A DNA stretch of 64,000 nucleotides from an uncultured Tenacibaculum sp. (GTDB taxonomy: Bacteria; Bacteroidota; Bacteroidia; Flavobacteriales; Flavobacteriaceae), in the NCBI GenBank assembly GCA_947496185.1, contig CANMCD010000001.1, positions 248,001-312,000 on the forward strand. The letters run 5' to 3'. Shown in pieces: positions 19,617-28,534 of this stretch (positions within the stretch are counted from its first letter, which is position 1; every line of letters begins with the position of its first letter). Under the pieces are notes generated by a model. The model had not been told where the DNA came from and did not search any database. It worked only from the letters and a program-made list of their open reading frames with translations. A program made the position numbers and the translations under genes.

Positions 19617-20921
19617 ATGAATATACCTCAAACCAGTTTCCCACGCGTGGTTATAGTGGGTGGAGGATTTGCAGGATTGGCTGTTGCTAGAGGATTAGAA
19701 GCGCAAGAACTTCAAGTTGTATTATTAGATAAACACAATTATCACACATTTCAACCTTTATTATATCAAGTTGCTACAGGAGGTTTAGAGCCTGATAGTA
19801 TTGCTTTTCCTTTGCGGAAAAGGTTTAACGATATTAAGAACTATTATTTTAGATTGGCTGAGGTAATAAGGGTAGATTCAGAAAAAAAAGACTTAGAGAC
19901 TTCTATCGGTCCAATAGCGTATGATTTTCTTGTGATAGCAACAGGATCCACCACCAATTTTTTTGGGAATTCTACGATCAAGAAACACGCAATGGAAATG
20001 AAATTCGTGCCTCAGGCGTTAAACATACGCAGTTTAATATTAGAAAATTTTGAAGCTGCCTTATTGGAAACAGATTTGGATAAGCGACGTGCGCTTATGA
20101 ACTTTGTTATAGTGGGAGGTGGTCCAACTGGTGTAGAATTAGCAGGGGCGCTGGCAGAAATGAAAAAAGGGATTTTACCGAAAGATTATCCTGATTTGGA
20201 TATTCGTCAAATGAAAATTAATTTAATTCAAGGGGCGGATAAAATTCTTAAGGGAATGAGTGAACAAGCCTCTCAAAAATCAGAAGATTTTTTGGTGAAA
20301 TTAGGGGTAGATGTTTGGAAGGACGTACGTGTGTTGAATTATGATGGAGAAACCGTTACAACCGATAGTGAAGATCATTTTAAAGCGCAAACGGTTATTT
20401 GGGCCGCAGGTGTAAAAGGAAATATCGTACAAGGACTAGATAATATGTGTGTAGTGCCACAGACCAGTCGAATTAAAGTTGATGCGTATAACAAAGTAGT
20501 TGGGTACGATGCTGTTTTTGCTATAGGAGATGTGGCTTGTATGAAGACAAAAGTATACGAACACGGACATCCTATGATGGCACAACCAGCGATTCAACAA
20601 GGAAAGCTATTGGCTCAAAATATTATTGCTTCATTGAAAGAGAAAAAATTAAAACCATTTACCTACAATGATAAAGGATCTATGGCAACCATAGGGAGGA
20701 ATAAGGCAGTGGTTGATTTACCTAAATTTAGATTTCAAGGAGTGTTTGCTTGGTTTGTATGGATGTTTGTACATCTTTTTTCATTAATAGGTTTTAGAAA
20801 TAAAGCAGTAGTTTTTATGAATTGGGTATATAATTACATCTTTTTTGATCGAGAAACTAGGTTGATAATTCGACCCTATAAAAACAAAAATAAATATTCA
20901 TTTGAAGAAGAACATGTATAA
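19617..20921 (+). CDS. type II NADH dehydrogenase (NDH-2)
   Basis: A 434-residue FAD-dependent NADH:quinone oxidoreductase. The FAD-binding glycine motif (VVIVGGGFAGLAVARGLE, from about residue 11) and the NADH-binding one (FVIVGGGPTGVELAGALAEM, from about residue 163) are both present. So is the quinone-side KHNYHTFQPLLYQVATGGLE and a C-terminal amphipathic membrane anchor (FAWFVWMFVHLFSLIGF). It should feed electrons from NADH to menaquinone without proton pumping. Two small genes follow, overlapping or almost touching, so they are probably cotranscribed. Confidence 0.93.
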   Translation: MNIPQTSFPRVVIVGGGFAGLAVARGLEAQELQVVLLDKHNYHTFQPLLYQVATGGLEPDSIAFPLRKRFNDIKNYYFRLAEVIRVDSEKKDLETSIGPIAYDFLVIATGSTTNFFGNSTIKKHAMEMKFVPQALNIRSLILENFEAALLETDLDKRRALMNFVIVGGGPTGVELAGALAEMKKGILPKDYPDLDIRQMKINLIQGADKILKGMSEQASQKSEDFLVKLGVDVWKDVRVLNYDGETVTTDSEDHFKAQTVIWAAGVKGNIVQGLDNMCVVPQTSRIKVDAYNKVVGYDAVFAIGDVACMKTKVYEHGHPMMAQPAIQQGKLLAQNIIASLKEKKLKPFTYNDKGSMATIGRNKAVVDLPKFRFQGVFAWFVWMFVHLFSLIGFRNKAVVFMNWVYNYIFFDRETRLIIRPYKNKNKYSFEEEHV

Positions 20922-21225
20922 AACAATTTCCAATATTAAGTGTAATGACTGTGGAGTGTTTACTCAAAATGCAGATTATTGTAAAAACTGTGGTGCTATA
21001 ATATCCTACAAAGTACAGCAAGAACTAAAAGAAGAAGCTTTTAAAAAGCAACAAATAGCGGAGGTGATTAGAGAAAGAGAAAATCCTAGCTTACCTGTTA
21101 GGCTCATGAAACACCCTTTTTTCTTATACAAAGTTGTGGGTTGGATACTACATTCGGTATTTTTAGTGATTAGTGCGATAGGTGCTTTTTTAGCTTGGTT
21201 TATAGCAATGGTAGCTGCTGGGTAG
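20914..21225 (+). CDS. small zinc-ribbon membrane protein
   Basis: A 103-residue protein of unknown function. I start it at the ATG 20914, which overlaps the NDH-2 stop by eight bases; the TTG twelve bases earlier is less likely. It has a four-cysteine zinc-ribbon (CNDCGVFTQNADYCKNCG), a charged helix (EELKEEAFKKQQIAEVIRER) and one or two C-terminal membrane segments (LHSVFLVISAIGAFLAWFIA). Overlap with NDH-2 suggests coordinated expression, possibly with a membrane-associated role in assembly or control of the dehydrogenase; that is speculation. Confidence 0.8.
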   Translation: MYKTISNIKCNDCGVFTQNADYCKNCGAIISYKVQQELKEEAFKKQQIAEVIRERENPSLPVRLMKHPFFLYKVVGWILHSVFLVISAIGAFLAWFIAMVAAG

Positions 21226-21227
21226 TA

Positions 21228-21614
21228 ATGGGGTTTTTAAAAAGAGAGATAAAGGGTGATAAAATATTGTATAGCTATTTTGTCTTGTCCTGTTGTATAG
21301 GAGCAATAGTTTATTTAGCAGCGCAACAGGAATATGATTTGCCTAGGTATATTCGGTTTTATCTCAACGATTTTTTAATTATTCCTATTGTACTTACTAT
21401 TTGCCTATTTTCAATACGGTTTTTAAAGAAAGATGAACGATTTACAATAGCAAAAGTTTATATCCTATACCTATGTGTATGTTATGCTATTTTTTTTGAA
21501 TGGTACATGCCAAAACATACAGAGAGATATACACAAGATCTTGTAGATGTATTGTTGTATTTTTCAGGTGGTACTGTATATTATCTATTACAAAGAAACA
21601 CGAATAATAAATGA
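21228..21614 (+). CDS. hypothetical four-pass membrane protein
   Basis: A 128-residue protein from the ATG at 21228, two bases after the preceding stop. It has about four hydrophobic segments (YFVLSCCIGAIVYLAA, FLIIPIVLTICLFSIRFL, VYILYLCVCYAIFF, VLLYFSGGTVYYLL). I do not recognise a family. It is the third gene of the NDH-2 transcript, and its stop codon lies inside the stem of the terminator. Confidence 0.75.
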   Translation: MGFLKREIKGDKILYSYFVLSCCIGAIVYLAAQQEYDLPRYIRFYLNDFLIIPIVLTICLFSIRFLKKDERFTIAKVYILYLCVCYAIFFEWYMPKHTERYTQDLVDVLLYFSGGTVYYLLQRNTNNK

Positions 21615-21645
21615 GCCTTTAAAAATAAGGGCTCATTTATTGGTT
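21606..21645. terminator. hairpin terminator overlapping a stop codon
   Basis: A 15-bp stem with one G-U pair (21606-21620 with 21627-21641) and a six-base loop is followed by a short T-rich stretch. It contains the TGA of the preceding gene and sits before the convergent flavin reductase. Confidence 0.8.
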
Positions 21646-21669
21646 TGTTTTTAGTTCAAAAATTTTGGT

Positions 21670-22179
21670 TTAGAGGCTTAGTCTAAAATTATCTATAGCT
21701 TTTTTAGCATCTTCATGAATTTCTGTGCCATCTTCCGTAAACCAAGAATGGGTGTCACCAATATAGTCCATTCCAAGATAATCTGCACTAGCTATAAAAG
21801 GCATTGTAAATCCATTTTTTAAATCGTTAATCCCCGAATTACTAATCATGCCTAGCTTTTTACCTCTAAGCTTTCTTCCTAATTCCTTCCTACAATGCAA
21901 TAAATCCGATAAACGATCAAAAAAATCTTTCATAATCCCACTCATACTATACCAATAAACGGGGGTAGCAAAGATCAACGTATCATATTTTTCTATGATT
22001 TCTTCCATTAGCGGAAGAAAATCATCATCAGCATGTTTGAATTCATAGTCAAACGGGCCAATGGTTTTTGTTTTTAGGTCGATTACATCGAATTGATTGT
22101 TTTTATTAAGGTAGCTAATTACTTTATAGGTATTTCCATGACTTTTAGAACTTCCTTGTATGATAACTGTTTTACTCAT
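21670..22179 (-). CDS. NADPH-dependent FMN reductase / flavodoxin-like
   Basis: A flavodoxin-fold reductase of about 169 residues. I prefer the start at 22179 (MSKTVIIQGSSKSHGN) because it places the phosphate-binding loop at the usual position; an upstream ATG at 22206 adds nine residues. The FMN-binding segment GSSKSHGNT and the second loop TPVYWYSMSGIMKDFFDRLS identify it. It probably reduces FMN or quinones with NAD(P)H in the cytoplasm. It is monocistronic. Confidence 0.88.
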   Translation of the reverse strand: MSKTVIIQGSSKSHGNTYKVISYLNKNNQFDVIDLKTKTIGPFDYEFKHADDDFLPLMEEIIEKYDTLIFATPVYWYSMSGIMKDFFDRLSDLLHCRKELGRKLRGKKLGMISNSGINDLKNGFTMPFIASADYLGMDYIGDTHSWFTEDGTEIHEDAKKAIDNFRLSL

Positions 22180-22206
22180 TATTATTTGACTGTTAGGTAA
22201 TGACAT

Positions 22207-22651
22207 ATTTTACATGCGATAATAGCAGTAAAAAGACATTTAAATTTAGTTAATATGTGAAAAATGGTAAACAAAATTGAAAAAAAAATGAAGATGTAAA
22301 GATTAATTCCGATCAAATAATTTGATAAATCGCAAGAAAAAATCAATCGTAAAATCCATTAAATTTATTACTTTTATCCTTAGAAGATATATTTTATCTT
22401 AGTTGCTAAGATGATCACTATTGAACTCTTTTTTGCGTGTAGGTAAGAAAGGTAGCACATTAAGAGGGAAATTTCAAACGTTTCGAAGGGTAAAAGTCAA
22501 GCAGAAGCACTTATTGTATAGCCGTAAAAAGGTAGGGTGCGTGTTTTCAATAGTGTAGTATAAGCTACGTAAATTAGAAAAAATAATTAAATAACGAATA
22601 ATAAAAAGAAATAGTAACGTAACAGTAACTCTTTTTTTCATCATTTTATAA
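22207..22651. other. gene-free stretch upstream of the exonuclease gene
   Basis: There is no credible coding frame in these roughly 445 bases. A 7-bp inverted repeat with a three-base loop (atcttag, 22396-22402, with ctaagat, 22406-22412) is the only structure I see. No TAnnTTTG box stands out near the downstream gene. Confidence 0.5.
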
Positions 22652-23482
22652 ATGGAATTAAACTTAACAAAACCAATAGTATTTTTTGATTTAGAAACCA
22701 CAGGAATCAATATAGCAACTGACAGGGTTGTAGAATTATCTATTTTGAAAATTTACCCCAATGGGAATAAAGAAAGTAAAACATGGTTAGTAAATCCAGA
22801 AATCGAAATACCCGCTGAGGCCACTGCCGTTCACGGAATAACCAATGAAAAAGTTGTAAATGAACCTACATTTAAAGAGTTAGCGACAAAGATAAACGAT
22901 ATGATTGCTGATGCAGACTTAGCAGGGTTTAACTCGAATCGTTTTGACATCCCTTTATTGGCAGAAGAATTGTTACGGGCAAATATTGACTTTGATATGG
23001 AAAATAGAAAAGCTATTGACGTACAAGTTATATTCCATAAAAAAGAGCAACGAACGCTAAGTGCAGGGTACAAATTTTACTGTGGTAAAGATTTAGAAGG
23101 AGCACATTCGGCAGAAGCTGATACGATGGCAACTTACGAAATATTAAAGGCACAATTAGATAAATATGAAGATATAGAAAACTCAGTAGACGCCTTAAGT
23201 GAGTTTTCATCACATTCGCAACGAGCTGATTTTGCAGGTTTTATTTTGTTTAATGAAGATAAACAAGAAATTTTTTCTTTTGGAAAATACAAAGGGCGTA
23301 CTGTACAAGAAGTGTTGAAAGAAAACCCAGGATATTACTCATGGATTCAAAATGCTGACTTCCCATTATATACCAAGAAAGTATTACGTCAGATAAAAGA
23401 AAAATTAAACAAGCCTAAAAAAGTAATGTCAGATGACGAAAAATTAAAAGCTTTACAGGCAAAGTTTAATGCGAAATTGTAG
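22652..23482 (+). CDS. DnaQ-like 3'-5' exonuclease (DEDDh)
   Basis: A 276-residue DEDDh exonuclease: Exo I is FFDLETTGI, Exo II lies around GFNSNRFDIPLLAEEL, and Exo III is HSAEADTMATYEIL with the catalytic His. The C-terminal third carries a separate small domain (FGKYKGRTVQEVLKENPGYY) seen in Bacteroidota exonucleases of this kind. It is likely a cytoplasmic DNA proofreading or repair nuclease, but it is not fused to a polymerase and the substrate is not defined. A small conserved gene follows 38 bases downstream. Confidence 0.9.
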   Translation: MELNLTKPIVFFDLETTGINIATDRVVELSILKIYPNGNKESKTWLVNPEIEIPAEATAVHGITNEKVVNEPTFKELATKINDMIADADLAGFNSNRFDIPLLAEELLRANIDFDMENRKAIDVQVIFHKKEQRTLSAGYKFYCGKDLEGAHSAEADTMATYEILKAQLDKYEDIENSVDALSEFSSHSQRADFAGFILFNEDKQEIFSFGKYKGRTVQEVLKENPGYYSWIQNADFPLYTKKVLRQIKEKLNKPKKVMSDDEKLKALQAKFNAKL

Positions 23483-23520
23483 TAAATTTATCACAATAAA
23501 ATACTAATTAAAAGGAGCTT

Positions 23521-24006
23521 ATGTTTACGGAATATACAAAATTACCTGATACTTCACGAATATGGATTTATCAATCAGAAAGAGAATTTAATGAAAAAGA
23601 AATAAACCATATAAACGAAAAAGCAACCCTATTTATTGAAAACTGGACGCGACATGGGGAAGACCTAAAAGGATCTTTTGACATTAAGTACCAACAATTT
23701 TTAGTACTAGCAGTAGATGAAGGGTTTAATAACGTATCTGGGTGTTCCATTGATGCCTCCGTACGTTTTGTTCAAGAATTAGAAAAGGAATTAAAACTTG
23801 ATCTAATGGACAAAATGAACATCTCTTTCAAAGATCACGATCGTATTAATATTGTAAAGCTAGCGGATTTCCAAAAATATGCGAAAGAACAAAAAATAAC
23901 ATCAGAGACGATTGTATTTAATAATATGATAAGTACTAAAGCAGAAATGAAAACCAAATGGGAAGTGCCTGCTAGTGAAAGTTGGCACAAAAGATTTTTG
24001 GTATAA
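23521..24006 (+). CDS. conserved hypothetical protein (often misnamed ABC transporter ATPase)
   Basis: A 161-residue cytoplasmic protein conserved in Flavobacteriia. Relatives carry the name ABC transporter ATPase, but there is no Walker A, signature or Walker B motif here, so that name is not supported. Notable segments are IWIYQSEREFNEKE, FLVLAVDEGFNNVSGCSIDA and SWHKRFLV. An AAAGGAG sequence lies just upstream, one of the few Shine-Dalgarno-like sites in the window. It lies between the exonuclease and the NagZ-like gene. Confidence 0.82.
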   Translation: MFTEYTKLPDTSRIWIYQSEREFNEKEINHINEKATLFIENWTRHGEDLKGSFDIKYQQFLVLAVDEGFNNVSGCSIDASVRFVQELEKELKLDLMDKMNISFKDHDRINIVKLADFQKYAKEQKITSETIVFNNMISTKAEMKTKWEVPASESWHKRFLV

Positions 24007-24042
24007 GAATTGCATTTAACTTAATAACAATCAGTATTGTTT

Positions 24043-26964
24043 ATGATGAAAAATTTGTTTTTATGGGTAATCGGAGCTTTTGTAGGAGTGTTACAAGCAC
24101 AGGAGACAACCACCGTTTTAGATAAAAAAAACGTTACAAAGAATCTTTGGGTAGATAGTATCATGAAATCCATGACTATTGAAGAGAAAATAGGGCAACT
24201 GTTTATGTTGCAAGCCTATTCGAATAAAGATAAAGAGCATGAAAATTTTGTAGTAAACATGATTGAAAAATATCATGTAGGTAACTTAATTTTTATGAAA
24301 GGGAGCCCCAAAAAACAAGTGTTATTAACCAATAAGTACCAAGGTAAGGCGAAAGTACCTCTTATGATTGGTTTTGATGGTGAGTGGGGGTTAAGCATGC
24401 GATTAAAAAATACCTATAAATTCCCTTGGAATATGACCCTTGGAGCGGTTACAGACAATACACTGATTGAAGAGACAGGCAAAAGAATTGGAGAACATTG
24501 TAAAAGAGTTGGTATACATATGAACTTTGCTCCTGTAGTAGATATAAATACCAATCCTAAAAATCCTATTATAGGGAATAGATCTTTTGGCGAGAGTAGG
24601 ACTAATGTAACTGAAAAAGCCATTGCTTTTACGAAAGGAATGGAGAGTGTAGGTGTATTGGGTAGTGCAAAACATTTTCCTGGGCATGGCGATACAGCTG
24701 CAGATTCCCATCATACATTACCTGTTGTTGATTTTTCTCAAGAACGTTTAGACTCTATCGAATTATATCCTTATAAAAAAATGATAAAGGAAGGAATAGC
24801 GAGTATTATGGTTGCTCATTTGAGTATTCCACAGCTAGAACCCAATAAGCAATTGCCCTCTTCTTTATCTAAAAACATCATTACGGATTTATTACAAACT
24901 AAATTAGGATACAAAGGTTTGGTGATTACGGATGGGCTAAATATGAAGGGAGCGGCTAACTATAGTACCTCTTCAGCAATAAATTTAGCGGCATTCAAAG
25001 CAGGTAACGACATACTATTAATTCCGCAAGATATACCAAATACAGTGGCATTGTTTAAGGAATCTATAGCAAGCGGAGATATAACGGAAGAGCGTATTGA
25101 TCGTTCTGTACGAAAAATTTTAAATGCAAAATATCGAGTAGGATTGCATAATTATAGTCCTATAGTGCTTGATAACTTGCATAATGATTTACATCGTGTA
25201 GAAGATGATCTTTTACATAGAAAACTAATAAAAAACGCTTTAACAGTAGTAAAGGATGAAAAAAAGAACTTGCCAATTAAAAAATTAGAAGAAAAAAAGA
25301 TAGCTTATGTGTCTCTTGGGAATGCCAGTGGTAAGCATTTTTTGGCAATGCTTTCAAATTACACTAAAGTAACTAAAGTAGCTGACAAAAAATTAGCTGT
25401 TTTAAATGAAAAATTAAAAAAATACAACACTGTTATTGTAGGTTTTCATAAGTCAAACAAGAATCCTTGGAAAAGTTATAAGTTTACGAATAAAGAAATC
25501 ACTTGGTTACGAGAAATAGCTAAAAAACATAATGTAATACTAGTGGCTTTTGCAAGTCCATATAGTTTATTGCAACTAAAGAATTTTACGAATATTGAAA
25601 CCATCTTAATGGCATATCAAAACAGTAAATTATCTCAAGAATTAACAGCCCAAGCCTTGTTTGGAGCTTTTGAAATAAAGGGTAAGTTACCCGTGACTAT
25701 TACGGAAGAATATCCTGTAGGGTACGGTTTGAAGACTAGTAAGTTAGATGTGTTATCTTACACCATTCCAGAAGAAGTAGGAGTTTCTTCAGAAAAATTA
25801 TACCGAGTTGATCAACGGATTGATACGATTCTACAAAAAAAAATGGCGCCGGGAGGTCAAATTTTAATTGCAAGAAACGGAAAGGTTTTTTACCATAAAA
25901 GTTTTGGATATCATACATTTTCTAGAAAAAAGAAAGTAAAAAAAACGGACATTTATGACCTAGCTTCTTTGACTAAGATATTAGCTTCCTTACCTGTTTT
26001 TATGAAAGCAGAGGAAGATAAAAAAGTAAGTTTATACTCGAGTTTAGGAGATGTTTTGCCTAGGTATCATGACACCAATAAAGACACCTTAATGATGAAA
26101 GAAATCTTATCTCATTACGGAAGATTACGTGCATGGATTCCTTTCTATAAAAATACAAAAGATGAAGAAACAGGTGCGTATTCTGAACTCTATTATAGAA
26201 AAAAAAGATCCAAGAAATTTCCAATAAAAGTAGCTAAAAACTTGTACTTGTCTAAAAGTTATAAAGACACTATATACAAACATATAGTAGAATCAGAGCA
26301 AAGAGAAAGATTGGGGTATAAATACAGTGATTTAGGTTATTACATGATCAAGGAAATATTAGAAAAAAAATATAAAAAACCATTAGATAAATTAGCAGAA
26401 GAAATGTTTTATAAACCTTTAGGAGCGAATCGTACAACGTATCTTCCGTTAAGAAAAATTGAAGCGAGCGAAATAGTTCCTACAGAGCGTGATACCTATT
26501 TTAGATATCAATTATTACGCGGCTATGTTCATGATATGGGAGCAGCCATGTTAGGAGGTGTTGGCGGACATGCGGGCTTATTTGCCAATGCAAATGATGT
26601 CGCTAAGATTATGCAAATGTTCTTACAAAAAGGAAGCTTTGGGGGGAAAAAATATTTCAATATCGAAACGATAGATAAATTTAATAAACGCTATTATGCA
26701 GAGAAGAAAGTAAGAAGAGGACTTGGTTTTGATAAGCCTCAAATACGAAAAGAAGAGAAGCCAACTTGTGGTTGTGTGTCAGAAGAAAGTTTTGGGCATA
26801 GCGGCTTTACAGGAACCTACACATGGGCGGATCCAGCTAGTGGTATTTTATACGTTTTTTTATCGAATAGGGTCTATCCTAATATGGGTAACAGAGGTTT
26901 AATTAAAAGCAATATGAGAACTAAAATTCAAGAAGATATTCAAAATGCTATCATGATTAATTAA
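24043..26964 (+). CDS. NagZ-like GH3 glycosidase fused to a beta-lactamase-like serine hydrolase
   Basis: A 973-residue exported fusion (signal peptide MKNLFLWVIGAFVGVLQAQ; the frame also has a TTG two codons earlier). The N-terminal half is a GH3 domain of NagZ type, with KHFPGHGDTAADSH (near residue 211) supplying the His/Asp acid-base dyad and VITDGLNMKGA (Asp297) the nucleophile. The GH3 C-terminal sandwich follows. From about residue 580 comes a class C beta-lactamase/DD-peptidase-like domain with SLTK (Ser642, Lys645), YSD and the late FGHSGFTGT. Both sites look complete. A joint role in periplasmic muropeptide processing or recycling is likely: the GH3 removes GlcNAc and the second domain acts on the peptide or an ester. 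That is an inference from the families. Confidence 0.92.
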   Translation: MMKNLFLWVIGAFVGVLQAQETTTVLDKKNVTKNLWVDSIMKSMTIEEKIGQLFMLQAYSNKDKEHENFVVNMIEKYHVGNLIFMKGSPKKQVLLTNKYQGKAKVPLMIGFDGEWGLSMRLKNTYKFPWNMTLGAVTDNTLIEETGKRIGEHCKRVGIHMNFAPVVDINTNPKNPIIGNRSFGESRTNVTEKAIAFTKGMESVGVLGSAKHFPGHGDTAADSHHTLPVVDFSQERLDSIELYPYKKMIKEGIASIMVAHLSIPQLEPNKQLPSSLSKNIITDLLQTKLGYKGLVITDGLNMKGAANYSTSSAINLAAFKAGNDILLIPQDIPNTVALFKESIASGDITEERIDRSVRKILNAKYRVGLHNYSPIVLDNLHNDLHRVEDDLLHRKLIKNALTVVKDEKKNLPIKKLEEKKIAYVSLGNASGKHFLAMLSNYTKVTKVADKKLAVLNEKLKKYNTVIVGFHKSNKNPWKSYKFTNKEITWLREIAKKHNVILVAFASPYSLLQLKNFTNIETILMAYQNSKLSQELTAQALFGAFEIKGKLPVTITEEYPVGYGLKTSKLDVLSYTIPEEVGVSSEKLYRVDQRIDTILQKKMAPGGQILIARNGKVFYHKSFGYHTFSRKKKVKKTDIYDLASLTKILASLPVFMKAEEDKKVSLYSSLGDVLPRYHDTNKDTLMMKEILSHYGRLRAWIPFYKNTKDEETGAYSELYYRKKRSKKFPIKVAKNLYLSKSYKDTIYKHIVESEQRERLGYKYSDLGYYMIKEILEKKYKKPLDKLAEEMFYKPLGANRTTYLPLRKIEASEIVPTERDTYFRYQLLRGYVHDMGAAMLGGVGGHAGLFANANDVAKIMQMFLQKGSFGGKKYFNIETIDKFNKRYYAEKKVRRGLGFDKPQIRKEEKPTCGCVSEESFGHSGFTGTYTWADPASGILYVFLSNRVYPNMGNRGLIKSNMRTKIQEDIQNAIMIN

Positions 26965-26987
26965 GAAGCTTTTTTATTTGAGTAGGG

Positions 26988-27629
26988 TTAATTCTTAAAA
27001 GCATATTCAATAATATTAGCCCCCATTTTTAACGCTTTTTCTCTTACTTCTTTTGGATTGTTATGAACAGCAGCATCTTCCCAACCATCACTAAGGTCAC
27101 TTTCGAAATCGTAAAAAACAACCAATCTTCCTTCATGAAATATACCGAGCCCTTGAGGAGGCCTTTTGTCGTGTTCATGAATTTTTGGCAACCCTTTAGG
27201 GAAAGAAAAACTTTGATGATAAATAGGGTGGTTGCTAGGAATTAGTTGAAGCTCTTTGTTAGGAAATACTTTTTTAAGCTCCTGTCGGATGTATTTATCA
27301 AGTCCATAATTATCAGAAATATGAATAAAACCACCAGAAGTTAGGTATTTGCGTAATACTTCACTATGATCATCACTAAAATATACATTACCATGCCCTG
27401 TCATAAAAATAATTGGATAATTGAAAATAGCATGGTCGCTTAAGGTTACAGTCTGAGGTTCGAAATCAATAGCGGTATTTGTAAAAGTATTGGTAAATCG
27501 AATTAAATTAGGTAAAGCAGTCGGATTTGCATACCAGTCACCACCACCTTCATACTGTAATACAGCGACTTGTTGTGCTGATAGGGTCAAAAAAGAAAAA
27601 ACGTACAGTATGACTAAAATTGATTTCAT
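26988..27629 (-). CDS. DUF4159 domain protein (exported)
   Basis: A 213-residue DUF4159 protein with a signal peptide (MKSILVILYVFSFLTLSAQQ). The domain is recognisable from VAVLQYEGGGDWYANPTALP, IIFMTGHGNVYFSDDHSE and GGFIHISDNYGLD. The fold resembles glutamine amidotransferase or ThuA-type domains; function is not established. It is convergent with the GH3 fusion gene and preceded by a TAnnTTTG box. Confidence 0.9.
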   Translation of the reverse strand: MKSILVILYVFSFLTLSAQQVAVLQYEGGGDWYANPTALPNLIRFTNTFTNTAIDFEPQTVTLSDHAIFNYPIIFMTGHGNVYFSDDHSEVLRKYLTSGGFIHISDNYGLDKYIRQELKKVFPNKELQLIPSNHPIYHQSFSFPKGLPKIHEHDKRPPQGLGIFHEGRLVVFYDFESDLSDGWEDAAVHNNPKEVREKALKMGANIIEYAFKN

Positions 27630-27667
27630 GATATGAACTTCTTATAAATTAATGTAAAAGGCTAGAT

Positions 27668-27675
27668 CAAAAATA
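27668..27675 (-). promoter_or_regulatory. predicted -7 box for the DUF4159 gene
   Basis: The minus strand reads TATTTTTG (TAnnTTTG), 39 bases before the start codon. Confidence 0.35.
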
Positions 27676-27705
27676 CATTTTTTTACAAGACTTATGCTAG
27701 TTGTT

Positions 27706-27813
27706 ATTTGAAATTACTGTAAAAGAAAAAACAAAAGTATAGTTCTAGTTTAGGTTTCTTTTTATGTTGAAAAAGAAAGGGAAAAAGGACGCTTAATTAC
27801 AGTAATTTCAAAT
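27706..27813. repeat. 17-bp perfect inverted repeat pair
   Basis: atttgaaattactgtaa at 27706-27722 is the exact reverse complement of 27797-27813. The arms are 74 bases apart in the spacer between rsmE and the DUF4159 gene. It could be a very small inverted-repeat element or a paired binding site. No target-site duplication is visible. Confidence 0.7.
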
Positions 27814-27823
27814 TATAAAGGTT

Positions 27824-28534
27824 TTATAGGTGAATAAAACTTACATGTTGTACACAAGTAATACCCGCTGTTTCTGTTCTTAAACGATTTTTTCCTAAGC
27901 TAATAGGGGAAAAATCATTGTCCAAAGCTTGTTTGATTTCTTCAGGAGAAAAATCTCCCTCAGGGCCTATAAGAATCGTGTATTTACGATTAGGGGTAAT
28001 TAACTTATCAAGTGTTTTTCTCTCGATAGCCTCCTCACAATGCGCAATAAATAATTGATCATTTTTGTGTTTATTGACAAAATCATAGTATTTGATAGGT
28101 GGATTTAGTACAGGTAAATGAAATTGTAAGGATTGTTTCATTCCTCCCTGAATGATTTTTTGAAGGCGGTCTATTTTTACGATTTTTCGTTCAGAGTTTT
28201 TACAAACAATCGGGGTAATTTCATCAACCCCTATTTCTGTAGCTTTTTCTAAAAACCATTCAAAACGGCCAATGTTTTTAGTAGGAGCAATGGCCATATG
28301 TAAATAATAACTTCTTGATCGTTCTTTTTTTTCTTTTTTTAAAAACTGAGCAATACATTTTTTTTGATTAGAAATAAGAATTTCAACTTCGAATAGTGTT
28401 CCGTTCCCATCCGTAATATAGAGTAGGTCTCCTTCTTTTTTTCTAAGTACTTTAACAATATGCCTGCTTTCTTCTTTATCAAAAATAATTTGATCGTTAT
28501 TTTCTGAAATTATAGGACTATAAAATAATTGCAT
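27824..28534 (-). CDS. rsmE: 16S rRNA (uracil-1498-N3)-methyltransferase
   Basis: A 236-residue RsmE of the SPOUT superfamily, standard length. The N-terminal PUA-like part starts MQLFYSPII and contains ESRHIVKVLRKKEGD. The SAM-binding knot carries ILIGPEGDFSPEEI and LGKNRLRTETAGI. It methylates N3 of U1498 in 16S rRNA. Its start codon shares one base with the stop of the upstream acyltransferase-like gene, indicating translational coupling. Confidence 0.96.
   Translation of the reverse strand: MQLFYSPIISENNDQIIFDKEESRHIVKVLRKKEGDLLYITDGNGTLFEVEILISNQKKCIAQFLKKEKKERSRSYYLHMAIAPTKNIGRFEWFLEKATEIGVDEITPIVCKNSERKIVKIDRLQKIIQGGMKQSLQFHLPVLNPPIKYYDFVNKHKNDQLFIAHCEEAIERKTLDKLITPNRKYTILIGPEGDFSPEEIKQALDNDFSPISLGKNRLRTETAGITCVQHVSFIHL

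Noticed and set aside
20902-20913. TTG start for the zinc-ribbon protein
   Set aside because: The ATG at 20914 gives a natural N-terminus and a normal stop/start overlap; the upstream codons are also coding for the NDH-2 C-terminus.
23521-24006. ABC transporter ATPase annotation
   Set aside because: No Walker A, Walker B or signature motif is present in the 161-residue protein, so the commonly transferred name is not supported.
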